From Trissonchulus latispiculum (taxonomy: Eukaryota > Nematoda > Enoplea > Enoplida > Ironidae), in NCBI GenBank assembly GCA_030248195.1, contig JASAND010021314.1:16924-80923 (forward strand): a DNA stretch of 64,000 nt, in the 5' to 3' direction. The translations under genes were made by a program, and so were the position numbers. Each line of letters starts with the position of its first letter. Within the stretch, counting starts at the first letter, position 1. Of the stretch, positions 34,038 to 46,478 are shown in pieces. The notes below the pieces were generated by a model. The model saw nothing but the letters and a program-made list of their open reading frames with translations, ran no database searches and was not told the DNA's origin.

Positions 34038-34270
34038 GATGCCCCCCTTCTTTCTCGTCGTTTCATAAAATGCTTATGTGACGCTCCCCAGACTGTGTCA
34101 GAACTGAATGTTTCAATCAAAATTGTGAACAGCATCTTGCCTTTTGGCTGACCATTTTGTTTCCTGGCTTTCCTGTTGCCGAGACAAAATCTTGACAAAT
34201 CATTTGCAAGCAATCAATATTGCAGTGGAAGCGCACATCAAATTGGCGCCTGCTGGATTGTGTGCCACAA

Positions 34271-34340
34271 GTGTAAGGGAAGCAAGCATAGGAAAGATTG
34301 ATAAGCCTGATATGGGAGTTCAGCTGATGGTCCCGTGGCG
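34271..34340 (+). repeat. Second copy of the dispersed SINE-like sequence
   Basis: Matches 18762-18832 (GTGTAAGGGAAGCAAGCATA ... AGTTCAGCTGATGG). It lies in or just beyond the SH2B 3' UTR. Confidence 0.65.
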
Positions 34341-34734
34341 CAGGAGGGATATATTTTTCGGCATAACATCAGATCTTGCTGAATGGTCAGTCGGCCACCA
34401 TCAAACAACTTTTGACCTATCAATTTGATGCTAAGTACAACTTTATTTCTTTCCTAAGACATTCCCCCGTGTTTCCGCACTTTGAGAGTTCAGCCATTTG
34501 CGACTTTTCCGATAGAGTACAACATACTCTCGTTTTGCAATTGCGTGTTAATTGTTGCAGTCTTATTGTCAGTAAATAAAGTTTTGTCATCAATAAAAGC
34601 TCAGTGTAGTTGGTTTTTGTTTCAAAGGCAATAACCTCTGGCGAACGCATTTATCACAACACCACTGAACCGAAAAGTTAAAGTGAAAATCAAGTGAAAA
34701 TCGAACCCGAATTCCCGAATCCCAAAACACAGCA

Positions 34735-35050
34735 CCTCTGATTAAACGGATTAAAATTTCATCCTGTTTCTTTAATGCACCTAGAATTAAAATTTCAATC
34801 TAATCCTGTTTCTTTATTCCCACTTCCTGTTCTTTTAAAGACTAATTTTAATCCGTGTAGTCCGTGTCCTGCATTTTAAACTAGTTTTCAATTCTCGTGC
34901 AGCTACACGGATTAAACGGATTAAATGTTATTGGATTAAAATTTTTAATTGTTTCTTTAATGGCGGATTAAATTAGCTTGTTTAATCCGCAGATTGAGAA
35001 TGGTCGGATTAACGAGTAAATTTTAATCCGTTTAATCCAAGTAATCCTGC
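34735..35050. mobile_element. Putative MITE with GGATTAAA repeats
   Basis: Ends carry GATTAAACGGATTAAAATTT in opposite orientation, and GGATTAAA units recur inside. A related fragment is at 39695-39790. No target duplication could be defined. Confidence 0.5.
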
Positions 35051-35937
35051 ATTTAAGACACATTTAAGACACATTTATGTTAACATTTTCATCCGTTTAA
35101 AGATGTTACCTTTAAAGAAATAGATCCTTCGATTTCGCATTTAACAATTTGTGAGAATGACTTAAATCAGGTCAATTAGGTTACTGCCCTTTTAATTCTG
35201 TCCAAATACTAATTCTACAAAAGTTAGCCATTTTCGCTCTGCTCAGTATTCTGTGTTGGGAGTTGGGACCTGCAAAGTATTATGTATTATACAGCAAAAG
35301 GTTTCGCTTAAAAGTTATGCACTAATTTCTGCCAATATTGTTTTTCTTCGGAAGCACTTCAGTTACTCATACAAAGAAATAATGAAAAGCGCCTGCCTGC
35401 CTGCCTCTGCTGCTGTAAAAGCTATTTGAATAACCTGATCACCTGTTAAACTTGTCCTTTATTTATCGGGACAATGGGTCTGTTCCACTTTAGAAGATTA
35501 AATGCAAGACTTTAAAAATAGGACGCTGTGACTCCTGCATGAGAACCTTGGTTTCAAAGCGGTTCAAATTATGGCAACGGTTCTCATCAGGTTTCAGTCG
35601 TCTCAGTATAAGCCCAAAAGTGTCTCTGTCATGTTTAGGTTGGTTCTATTAGCTCGCCGTGTTCTGTCTAAAAGCAGCCGCAGGAAACCTCAAAATCTGA
35701 AATAAAATCGATAAATATAACTGAATTTGTTACATTGTCATGGTGTTTGAATGTTTCTGAAGCCTTAGTGTGATCTAAGGGTATTTTTCAGGCTGAGAGC
35801 GTCTTCCCCACAGTCGACACTTCCTACTGCAAAATTTCTCAGAGCACCTTGAGAGTGAATATCTGGAAAAAGTTACCACCGGTTGCTCTGAACCACGACT
35901 TAATATATGTTTGAACTAAGGGCCTTTTCGCGTGAGA

Positions 35938-36699
35938 ATTAAAGAGTAAAGTTGAGGGGAGGTCCACTTTTGGGGTCATTTTTCAACTTTCTCCGATCTC
36001 GCTGATTTTCGCATATTTTATTGTCCAAATGGTATATTTTAACGAGTTTCTAAAACTAAAGTCGTAACTCTTACGGTTGTCGAGTAATTTCACCTCAAAG
36101 TTGAGATTTTCTTGTGTCAAACATAGGAAATTTAAAAAGTTGTCATATGTTCGCGTACGCCAAAAAACTCTCCCGACAAACGTTCATGAATCTGGCCAAA
36201 TTATATATTAAAATAGCGCTAAAATGTTAGACTGCGGTACCCTAGAATTAGAATTTTAATTAAGGATTTTAAAATTTTGTAATTAATTTTTAAAGAACTG
36301 AAATTTGACTTGATGCTCAAGTCGTGTTAAATTTTAATACTTCAAAATTAATTAAAAAATTTTAAAGGCCTTAATTAAAGTTCTAATTCTAGGGTACAGC
36401 AGTTTAACATTTTAGCGTTATATTAATGTATAATTTGTCCAGCTTCATCAACTTTTGTCGGAAGATTTTTTGGCGCACGCGAAAAAATGACAACTTTTTA
36501 AATTTCCTATGCTTAACACATGAAATCTCAACTTTGAGGTGAAATTACTCGACAACCGTAAGAATTACGACTTTAATTTTAAAAATTCTTTAAAATATAC
36601 AGTTTGGACAATAAAATGTGTGAAAATCAGCGAAATCGGAGAAAGTCGAAAAATGTCCCAAAAATGGACCCCCTTCCCTTAAAAAAGTTTATCACTCTA
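35938..36699. repeat. Long palindromic element, about 760 bp
   Basis: Arms of about 370 bp are inverted copies around a centre near 36320. Recognisable paired pieces are TCACCTCAAAGTTGAGATTT and the CTAGAATTAGAA / TTCTAATTCTAG pair. No ORF. It ends next to the TTAA-flanked element. Confidence 0.8.
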
Positions 36700-36703
36700 T
36701 TAA

Positions 36704-37307
36704 GGTGCTGGTATCGCTTTGTGTAAATTTAACCTTATAAGCTCGATTTTTTTATGAAATTGGGTGAAACTTTACAGATGTATTATTTTGGCGCTCTTTA
36801 CATTCTGGGACCAGTCCTGCATTTTTAGGTGGAAAGAAAAATTTTCGGTTTTTGGCGTTATACCCTCAGAAGGTAGTCAATACACCGGACTGGTTATTTT
36901 GGCTGGTGGAAAGAGGGTACAAAAATGAATATTTTTGCTTTTACAACCTCTGATCTATCTCTAGTGGTTAAGTCAGTATAAGCCAAAAACTATTTTTATA
37001 GTCGAAAAACGGCAATATCCAAGGATAACTTTTTTACTGCCAAATCTTAAGGACAATTTTCGTTTATTTATACTCAATCGATACAAGGTCTCAGTTTTTG
37101 ATCTATATTTAGTCTTTATTTCAGAAAATTTCTGTCAATTTTTGCTAATTTTGCTGTTTCCGGAAGCCCATTTGAATGTCCTGATTATAAGCTTTGAAAC
37201 TGTGTATAGATAGTGTATAAAGCTCCTTCCAACTCCCAGAATTGCGAAAGTTATAGCGTTTCAAAAAAATCACCACAAAAGCTCTGCACAAAAGGATTAC
37301 CACCACC
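36704..37307. mobile_element. TTAA-flanked non-autonomous element, copy 2 (604 bp)
   Basis: TTAA at 36700-36703 and 37308-37311. Ends GGTGCTGGTATCGCTTTGTG and GGTGGTGGTAATCCTTTTGTG, inverted. The sequence matches 23365-24329 but has lost an internal part. Confidence 0.75.
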
Positions 37308-37679
37308 TTAAAGCAGACGCATTTATCCACAAAAATGAAAAGCTTTAAAACAGTCGTGGTTGGTATTTTATTTCATCGCCTGTGGATATACATACTGACG
37401 TTGTAAAAGCACATAAGCTGCAATTGAACTTGATTCGGCGGAAATTGAAGTTCCTATGCAGGTGGAGTCTGGTTTCGTACCAAATGTTTTTCTCTCACGC
37501 AATGTACGTATCTCATTAACGTGGTCAACAAACGGCTTTGCTTTAGTGCAATCTATTCGAACAGTTAACAAAATTGACATCTTCAACGGACCGTTTATTT
37601 AATGTTATTACCACTGGACAGCTAGACAGCTATCAGTTGATGGTTTGCAGAATCTGATATAACATAAACTGTTGCAACA

Positions 37680-38618
37680 ATGGAAATTAACTCGACTGTA
37701 GATAATTCAACGATTGGAAATAGCTGCATTGGCTCTCAAATTTCAAGAACCATGTCCGGAGTCTTATTTTTGTTGGTAACTTTGATTCATTTATTGCTAT
37801 ACTGCCCATGCTTATTTCACATTCATTCGCTATGCAAAAAGCATAACGCTTTCATCATTTTGTTGGCTATGTCAGTTGGTGATGTCTTGAATCTTTTGAC
37901 ATTCCTAACAACAAACGCTATGTTCACCATGTTTTACCACGTTCCAATATCCCGCATTACAATGCTCGTAGTGAACGCCATAAACATACCGCTCTATTAT
38001 TTTCAACCAGTGATGGCGTTTAATAGATTTCTGGCAGTTTCTGTTCCTACTATCTACAAACAGTATGGTACGAAAAATGTGTATATTGTAATAGTATGTA
38101 TAGTTTATGTTGTCGGCTTTGTTCACAGTTTTGCATTAACCAGATTTGACTATTTTGAGTTTACATTTGATTACAATGCTTGTGCATTCACTTATTCAGC
38201 TGATGTTCTTCAAGTGCCTGAGTTCTATTTAACAGTGCTGCATTGGACAGTGTTAGACCTCGGCGTAATTGTTGCATCCGTTTTCCTATATCTATGTATT
38301 GGATTTGTTCGTAAGTGCGGAACGGTCAATCAAAATTCAAAACTGGATAATTTCGAACTAAAACTAATTTTTATTTGTATATTAAATAGTAGTTTTCTTG
38401 TAGGAGTCGTGATTGCTGTAAATATTGCTCCCATCTTAATTCAGAATAATGTCGTAATAGCAGGCAATTTGTTTGCTGCTCTGAACAGTTGCGTAAACCC
38501 GTATATTTACTTTTGTATTCTGAAGGAACTGCGACATTCCGTCTTAACAACTATTCAACGTAGTGTGACACTGCCGTCAACCAAAGTGTCCAACACTTCT
38601 CGCACAATGCAAAATTAA
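37680..38618 (+). CDS. 7TM chemoreceptor-like GPCR (Srx/Srsx type), paralogue A
   Basis: Intronless 312-residue receptor starting at ATG 37680 after CAACA. Two N-glycosylation sequons (N4-S-T, N9-S-T) precede TM1. Predicted segments: TM1 25-48, TM2 57-80 with Asp68, TM3 92-117 ending in N115-R-F in place of DRY, TM4 135-153, a second extracellular loop with Cys168, TM5 182-210, TM6 230-252, TM7 258-281 with N273-P-Y-I-Y. The short Thr/Ser-rich tail suggests arrestin or kinase sites. It would act as a plasma-membrane receptor signalling through a G protein; the ligand is unknown. The closest relative in the window is 47364-48302, the same length, with a relic at 48329. An AATAAA overlaps the stop codon. 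Confidence 0.85.
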   Translation: MEINSTVDNSTIGNSCIGSQISRTMSGVLFLLVTLIHLLLYCPCLFHIHSLCKKHNAFIILLAMSVGDVLNLLTFLTTNAMFTMFYHVPISRITMLVVNAINIPLYYFQPVMAFNRFLAVSVPTIYKQYGTKNVYIVIVCIVYVVGFVHSFALTRFDYFEFTFDYNACAFTYSADVLQVPEFYLTVLHWTVLDLGVIVASVFLYLCIGFVRKCGTVNQNSKLDNFELKLIFICILNSSFLVGVVIAVNIAPILIQNNVVIAGNLFAALNSCVNPYIYFCILKELRHSVLTTIQRSVTLPSTKVSNTSRTMQN

Positions 38619-41600
38619 TAAAACTGATTGACCCATTTTTTATGTCATTGCATTTGTTAATGGTTGAAACTAATTAGGTATCAATCTTCACGTTTACCAG
38701 GTTACTTAGAACTGCTCAAAGCGCAATCACATCTCAGGGGTGTGATTTCTGCAATAAGCCGTTTGATGTACCCGAGTTAAAACTTTGGGTCAAGTCACCT
38801 TACGTTTCTGTGCAACCAAACGACTGACAAACGACCTTTAGAATATTAGTTTTTGTGTAATGTGGTAATAGCGGCCGCGGTATTACCCCCTTTTTCAAGC
38901 ATTCCTAATTTCTTCTTTCGCGATTCTTCCCAAAACTTCCAAAAAATCCCTAAAATTCAACAAAAAATTGTTAAAAATGTTGGTGTTTGGATTATTGTTG
39001 GGTAGCCCGATAATTGTGCTTAAATTTGTGTAAATTTTATAAATTCGCACCATCAGTTGGGAATTTTTCTTTGAAGCGAACGGCTGCGATTTTTCAACAG
39101 GGGGTCCCCCCATTTTCATTCTCCGTGCTTGAGTATAGTATCAAATCTGTTCCAACTAATTTAATCCTTTCTAATTTCTAGTCCCAATATGAACTTCTAA
39201 CTCTTTGTATTTTCACTTAAAGTTCCTAACTCAGCCCCTCTCTCTTGTTCTAATTTTCTGTGGAGTCGCCCGGCACCCCCAATCAATTTTACTCCCGAAT
39301 TTTGGTGCGTTCTCCAGTCCACCAATTTCTTATTTTCCTATTATTGTATCCCTCTCCTTTCCACATTGTTGTTCAGTGGGTCGCCCGCTGCTTGTGGTTT
39401 GTTATTTAACAGTGGATCGCCATTGTATTTGTCCTGTAAGTTTCCTATCGCCGGATGTGTCTTTTGTATTTTCCATTAAATCCATTGGTTGTCAATTTTT
39501 ATTAATTTTTGAATTTTATGCATACTGCCTTTCTAGCTAGACAGGATTCCGGGTCTGGCACAGTTTGCTCTTATTAGAGTCTAATAACTAGTAAAAAGCA
39601 AGGATGGGCCCTAAACTTATTTACTTTGATATGTTGGCTAAGGATGGGCGAAAAAGTAGCTTGCTCCGACGATGTTGTGCCAACGCGTCCGTAGCCTCCC
39701 TAATCCGTTTAATCCGGCAATAAAGAATTAGAGATTAAAACCTTTAATCCTGCAGGATATTAATCCGTTGGGTAAAATTAGTCCGGAATTATTTCTTTAT
39801 TACTGGGATTAAGTTAACTAGGAACAGTTAATGGAGCTTGCACGATCTAAATTTGCCGGATTCACCATAGCTTTTTGTGGGTATACTTTCAATTAATGAT
39901 TTTAATTGAATTGACTGCTAAAATTCACTTCCGATCCGATCCGCCAATTGGCCGTTGATTCGATTCCAGCCCCTGATCGATCCGATCCGATAAATGTAAT
40001 AATTAGTTTAAGAATCATGAAAAACTTGTTTGATTTTCACTGATTCTGCCCGTCTTTACAATATTGTCACATGCATCCTGCACAGAGTTCAAATTTTGAG
40101 TAATTTGGTTCAGTATTTAATGAGTAACGAGCTATTAATTGTACCAATTAGAAGTGGTGAAAACGACGGCGCCGCAGCGGAAACGGATAGTTTACACCTA
40201 AGCTTCCTTACTATGGAGCTTGATTCGGTTGTACACAAAAGGTTTGATAACTGATGTAAACAAATAATGGCTTATAGTGCTTAGAAGGGAAATCTGCCTT
40301 AGAGCTTTATTAGTGATTTTAAGCGGTAGCACCGTTTTTGAAAGCCTTGACCCCGCTAAACATATAACATCAGATCTGAATCTGACGCCTTTCCTGACTG
40401 TGGTCCAACAAGCAAAAATGTTTTATAACTTACCTTTATAACTTAAATGTAGTTATGTGCGCATAGTGCAAGGCGCCGTTTCATTTTTAGATCATTGTAT
40501 GAAACTGCGCCTATAACTATCGCAAACAGGAACGGACAATCGATACTACTGAAGCACATTGTTCACATTCTCTGCAGCTATGACTACTTAGATTCTCAAT
40601 GAACAAAGTCAAGGAGGATTGAATCTCGAGTGTTTGCAAGCAAAAATAAGCTGGCAAAATCAATGGACAATTTAAAGTAAACCGTTTTCCTATTCTGCGC
40701 GCACCGTCCTTCAGCTGAAAGTGTAGCAAAGCTATCACCGGCATCTAGCTCTTCAGAAATCTCCATAGTTTCGGCTCGGATTGTTCCTTAAGGCAAGAAA
40801 CTACCGCAAGTCCTGCAAACAACATCCCTTAATTTATTTCTTTCCGAACCTAATTCTGACCTTGTTGTTATGCTCCTTGTATTTTTGATAGACTAAAATA
40901 AAGTTCTGCGTAAGTCATGTGCGCATCTCTTCTCGTAAGTCATCTCTCAACCAGTTGTAATCACCCTTTAGTCCAAAAGAGAATTTTGTATAATTTGGTG
41001 AACTCACCAGTTAACGTTACACATCCGGGTTGATGAGCACCATCAGGATTATCCACGAAATGGATCTTGTTATAAACATAATTGCAATTGTTTAAAATAG
41101 TCAATAGTAATAAATAACTTTACGTTAGTAAATCAGGGATAGGGCCACCCGACCCTACCCGTTTAGTATATAAAGGTAAATAAATACATTGGACTTGGGG
41201 CCCCTGCCTAAAATATACATAAATTGTTTTCCTTAGATTTAGGGGTAGGACTTAGCTGGGGCGGGGTGCTCGACATTAACTGTAGTATAGAATTAGTTCA
41301 CCGATACTTTGCCCCACGTGTCCCCACCAACAACCAGCGGTCTCTTGTCTAGACAAACGAGGGGAACGCTGGCAGCTAAGTGGGTGAGACCTGTGCCAAA
41401 AACAAATAAAGTCCTTTAATGTAGTATGGATCAGTTGAACGAAAATTCTAAAACAAAATAATGTAAGGTTAACATATAAACAAAACGATAGAGGGAGTAA
41501 AATCAAAGATATAAGTAATAAATGTGAAAAGTAGAACAAATCATAGAACGCGTCTATACCGCATGATTAGTGTTAAGACTGATACAGACAACTGTTAAGG

Positions 41601-42629
41601 CACCACGCATTACCATTTCCTAGAAATTATGCGCAATAAGTGAAATTTGCAACTCACGAAATATGATTCGACAGCTTCTACTAACGTACAATCTTCCGGG
41701 ACAACAAGACAACAACAACTGGCTACCAGCCACACAGATAAATGACGCAAACCAACGTTTTATTCGCAAGAAACTTAATTTGCATATCCTTGCCATCTTC
41801 AATAATTACATGCCGATCTAATTTGCATATTCAGCTCAACTAAAAATTCCCTATAAGCCACGCCCTATGCGAAACATAGGACTACAAAATGAAACTCTGC
41901 CATGAAAACAATACTTCCACCAATTTCCGTATTAATGATTCAGTCTCCTCCAGACGGAACAATAAATTGCCAAGAGAAGGAACAAAAAAATGTCGGAAAT
42001 GTGAAACTGCAATTCCCTAGTGCCAAGCTTACCAAAAATAAATTCATCAAAATTGAAGCTAAAATATTTTTGGTCAATGTCTACACATTGCTTACAGTTC
42101 GACGTTGACGTGTCACACGAGCCCTTCTCTTCCCCCTATCGAAAAAGATCAGGTCAGAATTACTTATTAAGGAAAGAACGTATAATCGAAGTTTTTCAGA
42201 AATTAAATACAAAACAGGGTTTACCCATTATACAAAGATTCCGTCTCCGGCGTAATAGAAAGCTTTACTAGTGACTAAAAATGACTGTTGTTTCCACCAA
42301 AACTTTTAATACTGGTAGCAAGTAGATTAAATGCAGTAATAGAGCATCCAGCTCAATATGGAAGTTGATACAAATCTGCAATGCGAATTGTAAAGATAAA
42401 ATCTGCAGGGATGGTCTTAACAAAGCTTTTTGCGATAGCAGAAGGTGCAATAGGGCTTGTGGCTTTTGTGTACTGTGTGGGTGCCACGAAATAACTTTGA
42501 CCTTTCACGGCTCATTGCACTCAATTAAGACATGTCCGCTCACAGTTGTTGATGGAACTATAGGCTGCCTAGATACAAATTGTCATGGTCACACAGATTT
42601 ATTTCAATTTGTTTGTAAGTAAGAAGGTA
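38619..42629. other. Gene-poor region with repeat fragments
   Basis: No convincing gene apart from one possible Cys-rich exon (separate entry). Repeat pieces: a GGATTAAA-type fragment (39695-39790), a GATCC/CCGATCCGAT repeat (about 39930-40000), and ACCCATTATACAAAGATTCCG near 42220, which recurs at 58468. Several 60-110-codon frames here lack domain support. Confidence 0.4.
42365..42614 (+). other. Possible exon of a Cys-rich protein
   Basis: The open frame encodes about 82 residues with 13 cysteines, many in C-x2-C or C-x-C spacing, and ends at a strong donor TTT/GTAAGTAAG at 42614. No start, acceptor or partner exon is identified. It borders the foldback element at 42630. It might be a real exon of a secreted or zinc-binding protein, or chance. 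Confidence 0.3.
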
Positions 42630-43660
42630 GGTAAGAAAGTGGTTACCGGACAACTGCCCTGCTAACAACTTCCCCACTGGACAATTGCCCCATTGGTCAA
42701 CTGCCCAACTGGACAATTTTCCCACAGGAGAACGCCTCACAGAATCTTAGTTTCAGATTGTGATGTACATTTTCACGTGTTCTTTTCAATTTTCACTGAG
42801 TTGCAGCTACTCTTTATGAATTTATACTTCAATTTTATTTTACTCCTAATTTTACTTAAATTCTTATTTAATTTAATGTAACTTTAATTCACCTGATAAG
42901 TCAGCCTGAGAAGCTGTCTCAAAATTATAATCAAGTAATACAGTTTATTGAAAATTTTCTGTTTTCAACAAAAACGCGATTTCTTAACATAAAGTCGCAT
43001 TATAATCTATAATTTAATTGAATAGTTTTTGTTTTTTAATTTTCAATCATCACCAAAATAGAACTATGAAAGTAAACTATGATACCATATTACAAAATAT
43101 TGAAGGACCAATTTTTGAATTGCAAGTTGACAAAACAAAGATTTACAAGAATTTAGATTTGGCAAACGGTCGAAAATGATTCGGAAGATATCTTTGCTAC
43201 ATTTCATGCTTACCCAGAAAACTTCGTTAACTTATTGATTGTTTAAATTTTCCTCCTAACAAGCTACGAAAGTCTATGCCATCAAGTAAGGGGAAGTTAG
43301 TTTAGTTTGCTCCAAATATAAAGGCTTTAAGAACTCGTATTTCTGTTGAAAATAGAAAGGTTTCAATAAATCGCATTATTTGATTTTAGTTGAGACAGTT
43401 TCTTAGGTTGACTTATCAGGTGCATTAACGTTAAATTAAATTAAGTAAAAGTAGGATTAAAAGAAATTTAGGTCTAAATTAATAGAGTAGCTGCAGCTTA
43501 ATGAAAATTGTCGAATACAAGTAAAAATGAAAACCAGAATCTGAATATAAAATTCTCTAGGGAAGTTGTCCAGGGGGACAGTTGGCCAGTGGGGAAGTTG
43601 TCCAGTGGGACAAATGTCCGTGGGGCAGTTGTCAGTGGGACAGTTGTTGGATTAAATCTG
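42630..43660. mobile_element. Large foldback element with GGACAACTTCCCC minisatellite ends
   Basis: Outer parts (42650-42730 and 43555-43650) are inverted clusters of a 13-18-bp unit (CTGGACAACTTCCCCA and variants). Further in, about 42780-42930 and 43390-43500 are inverted copies (CACCTGATAAGTCA / TGACTTATCAGGTG). The unique centre is near 43150. No transposase ORF. Confidence 0.75.
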
Positions 43661-45691
43661 ATATGAATTGAATTAAAGAATTTGCGGATTAAATAGTTTG
43701 TTTTTGCGACTGCGTAAAAATAGCACAAGAAATACCTGATTACATGATTTCTGCAAAAATGCAAGTTTTTAACACCAAAATATGAAAGTATGCTACATCT
43801 CAGGTAAATCTAGAACAACCCCAACTCTACATCAACAGCAATGAAAGAAAGTTTTTCCAAATTTCATTTTGACTTGGGCAGTCAAAAACAATACGTGCCC
43901 AAAATTAATCAAGCTACTTAAACTAGCTTCAAAGCTTAAAAACTCTATTTAGGCAATAATTTAGCTGTCGCTTAGCACCGAAATTATAGCATATGTTTCA
44001 TACATTTTGGCGGTCTGGAAAAGAAAAACTTCTTTGCCAACTACGGACACTGCATCGTAACATTTGGTATTCTGTGGCAACGAAATGTAAATAAATTTCT
44101 GTGACCCCGGATTAACGTTCTGTGCAAAGCAGCCTATTGGCCTCCAAGCAACTAAAAAACGGACTTTCCGTAATTAAAATAAACCTTCGCTAGTATTCAG
44201 CCGCAATTTTACGTAGGCAAGCACCAATCACCGGGAAGGAAAAATGTCCTTTATAGAAGCCTGCTTGTTAATCCTTGATGTGACCATTTTGTCCAGCCAT
44301 TTTTGCTTACCCCTTGAAGTTTTTATTACCCCATGGGGTAGCGCAGAGCTGGTACCTTGTCTGAGCAGGGAAGGGTACCGTAGGTCCGTCTTAAGATATG
44401 GTAACGGCTTTGTCTACGAAAAATCTAAACTTCTGCATTTACGTTATTCTTTGCTGCAGTTTTAGATCATTCTCTTCTTTGCCATTGACAAAATCAACCT
44501 GACATTTCGAAGATTACATGTGGATCTCAATGAAGCTGACATGAAGACTAAATGTGGATACCCTTAAAGCTGACCCGAAGACTAAATGTGGATCTTAATA
44601 ATGCTAACCTTTGCAGTACCCTTCAAAATAGGCCTTGTTCCCAGAGAAATAAATTATGGCAACTGAAATGTTATTCACTAGCTTTAAATTTCTCCATCTT
44701 CCAACTTTTAACCATGTTTTCTTGAAATGTATAATGCTCAAGCCGTCTTGCAAAATCTAAACTAAAAATAATGTCTTCTCTTTGTCAGCAGTTCGCATTT
44801 TGCTTGATTCATCAATGAACACAGAATGGCTTGACCTAGTATACACGACGAGAAAAAATCAGATAATCTATCCCGATAGTGTTTTCCGTTTGGAATTCCG
44901 TATTTTTATCAACAAAATTTGAAGTGCATCCTGCTAGAAAATTTATTTGCATTAACGGTTTACTTTTTGGTGCATTTTAATGTAAAACGGGCTCTTTACA
45001 AGAAAATGCATTTATTTTTCATTTCTTCAGCCAAATTGGAAGTAGTTCGTTAACGTAGAATTGTAGGGTCAGAGTGAATCGTTTGAATATGTACCTTAGT
45101 ACTATCTTGTATGGTTTTACCCGGAGTACAAAATAGATACCACCGTGTCGCCCAAGTATTAATTTGAGAGGGATCAGCTGTTAGCAAATAAAGCATAATA
45201 TCTGAGCTGACAATAGAGAGTAGTGGCATGCCTATTTTTATTCATTTTTGGTATTACATAACATCTCACTAATTTCCTGAAACCATACATTTTGCTTTCT
45301 TTCTGAAACTGATTTAATTTTGATTCCACCTGGATGATTGCTTCATAGATATCAATACATATGCTGTTTTGAAGCACTATTCTTTATACCCTATATTTAT
45401 GATACAAAGTTAGCTCCTTTTTAGCCGGATGGTGCTCAGAACTTCCAAAACTCAGTAGAAGCTTACAATGTTTCATATGTACAATTTTTATATATAGGAT
45501 ATTGACTTTATTATTATCTCGGCTAAACTCGAGATAGCTATTATAGTAGTTTCTGGATCAAAATGAGTAGAGTATCTTCAACGCTAAATCTTAGCACAAA
45601 GCTCAGCACTGCTCCCACTGGCAATGCAGGTTTAGCACACAGGGGGTGCTAACTTCAATTTTTTAATAAAAAGAAAATTTTAGATGTTAGT
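43661..45691. other. Gene-free region
   Basis: No supported gene. A roughly 38-bp unit containing GAAGACTAAATGTGGAT is tandemly repeated near 44515-44600. Confidence 0.35.
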
Positions 45692-45874
45692 TTAGATGTA
45701 TTCAGCAGGAGGAGGCATTGATTCATTGCCATACTTACTTTTCTTAGAATACTCTTTCAAGTTTCGCGCTTCGCGCGCCTTGCCTCTCTGTGTGGGTCCT
45801 TCATTTTGCCTTGCGTGGGTGCGTCGGAACGGTGTAGGCTTGGTGTAGGCATTGCCCATGCGAGCTTTCAACAT
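45692..45874 (-). CDS. Small basic ORF, 60 residues, unknown
   Basis: The minus-strand ORF from ATG 45872-45874 encodes a Lys/Arg-rich, polar, probably disordered protein ending in P-P-P-A-E-Y-I. It is more GC-rich and less repetitive than the surroundings, which favours coding. A GTAAGT inside (near 45735) could act as a donor. Family not recognised. A stop lies upstream in frame, so this would be a complete short gene or a 5' exon. Confidence 0.3.
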   Translation of the reverse strand: MLKARMGNAYTKPTPFRRTHARQNEGPTQRGKAREARNLKEYSKKSKYGNESMPPPAEYI

Positions 45875-46265
45875 GGTGCCCTTTGGTTGGAATAAAACGT
45901 TTCAACAATTTGACGTGTTTGATATGCAAATTAGGCTCAATTACGTGATGTCAGTTTTGTTAGCGGTGCCCTGAGAAAGCACCACCATCGGAGGACAGTA
46001 CTTTCTATTATTAACCAAAATGCAAAAACAAACGTCAAGCCATTCTAAAATTCTTTTATGGCTCACGTTACAGTTTTTTATTGAAATTTCAGCTGAGAAA
46101 AGCTAAACTTAATTATTATGATACGCCTTTGACTTTACGGCTCCGAAACCATAAATCGGAACCTAGCTAATACCCAGAAACATGCATATTGCGTAAACAT
46201 GAAACTAACTAATAAACATTTTGAAACTAAGTCCAAATAATTGCTGTGATGTGTAAGGATCATTC

Positions 46266-46478
46266 AGGATAACCGGCATATCTTATCAGTGTTGCTCCCC
46301 TTATCGTCACTTTGTTCATTACTTGAAGCTTTAGTTTCAGCAGCTTGCTGTTCTTTAACTGCAGCATTTTGACGACGTAAAGCAGCATTTTCGTCTTACA
46401 GCTTACTTAATGTGGCGATTCCTTTTAGAGACATCAACTTTGAATCATTAATTAAACATTCATTATTTGGAGTTAAGA
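46266..46478 (-). pseudogene. Decayed coiled-coil protein fragment
   Basis: The minus-strand frame encodes L-K-G-I-A-T-L-S-K-L, then an in-frame TAA, then D-E-N-A-A-L-R-R-Q-N-A-A-V-K-E and a Ser/Asp-rich tail with a stop. The heptad-like Leu/Ala pattern suggests a coiled coil. The first 85 bp recur, more decayed, at about 51910-51995. The TAA could be a mutated CAA. Parent gene unknown. Confidence 0.4.
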
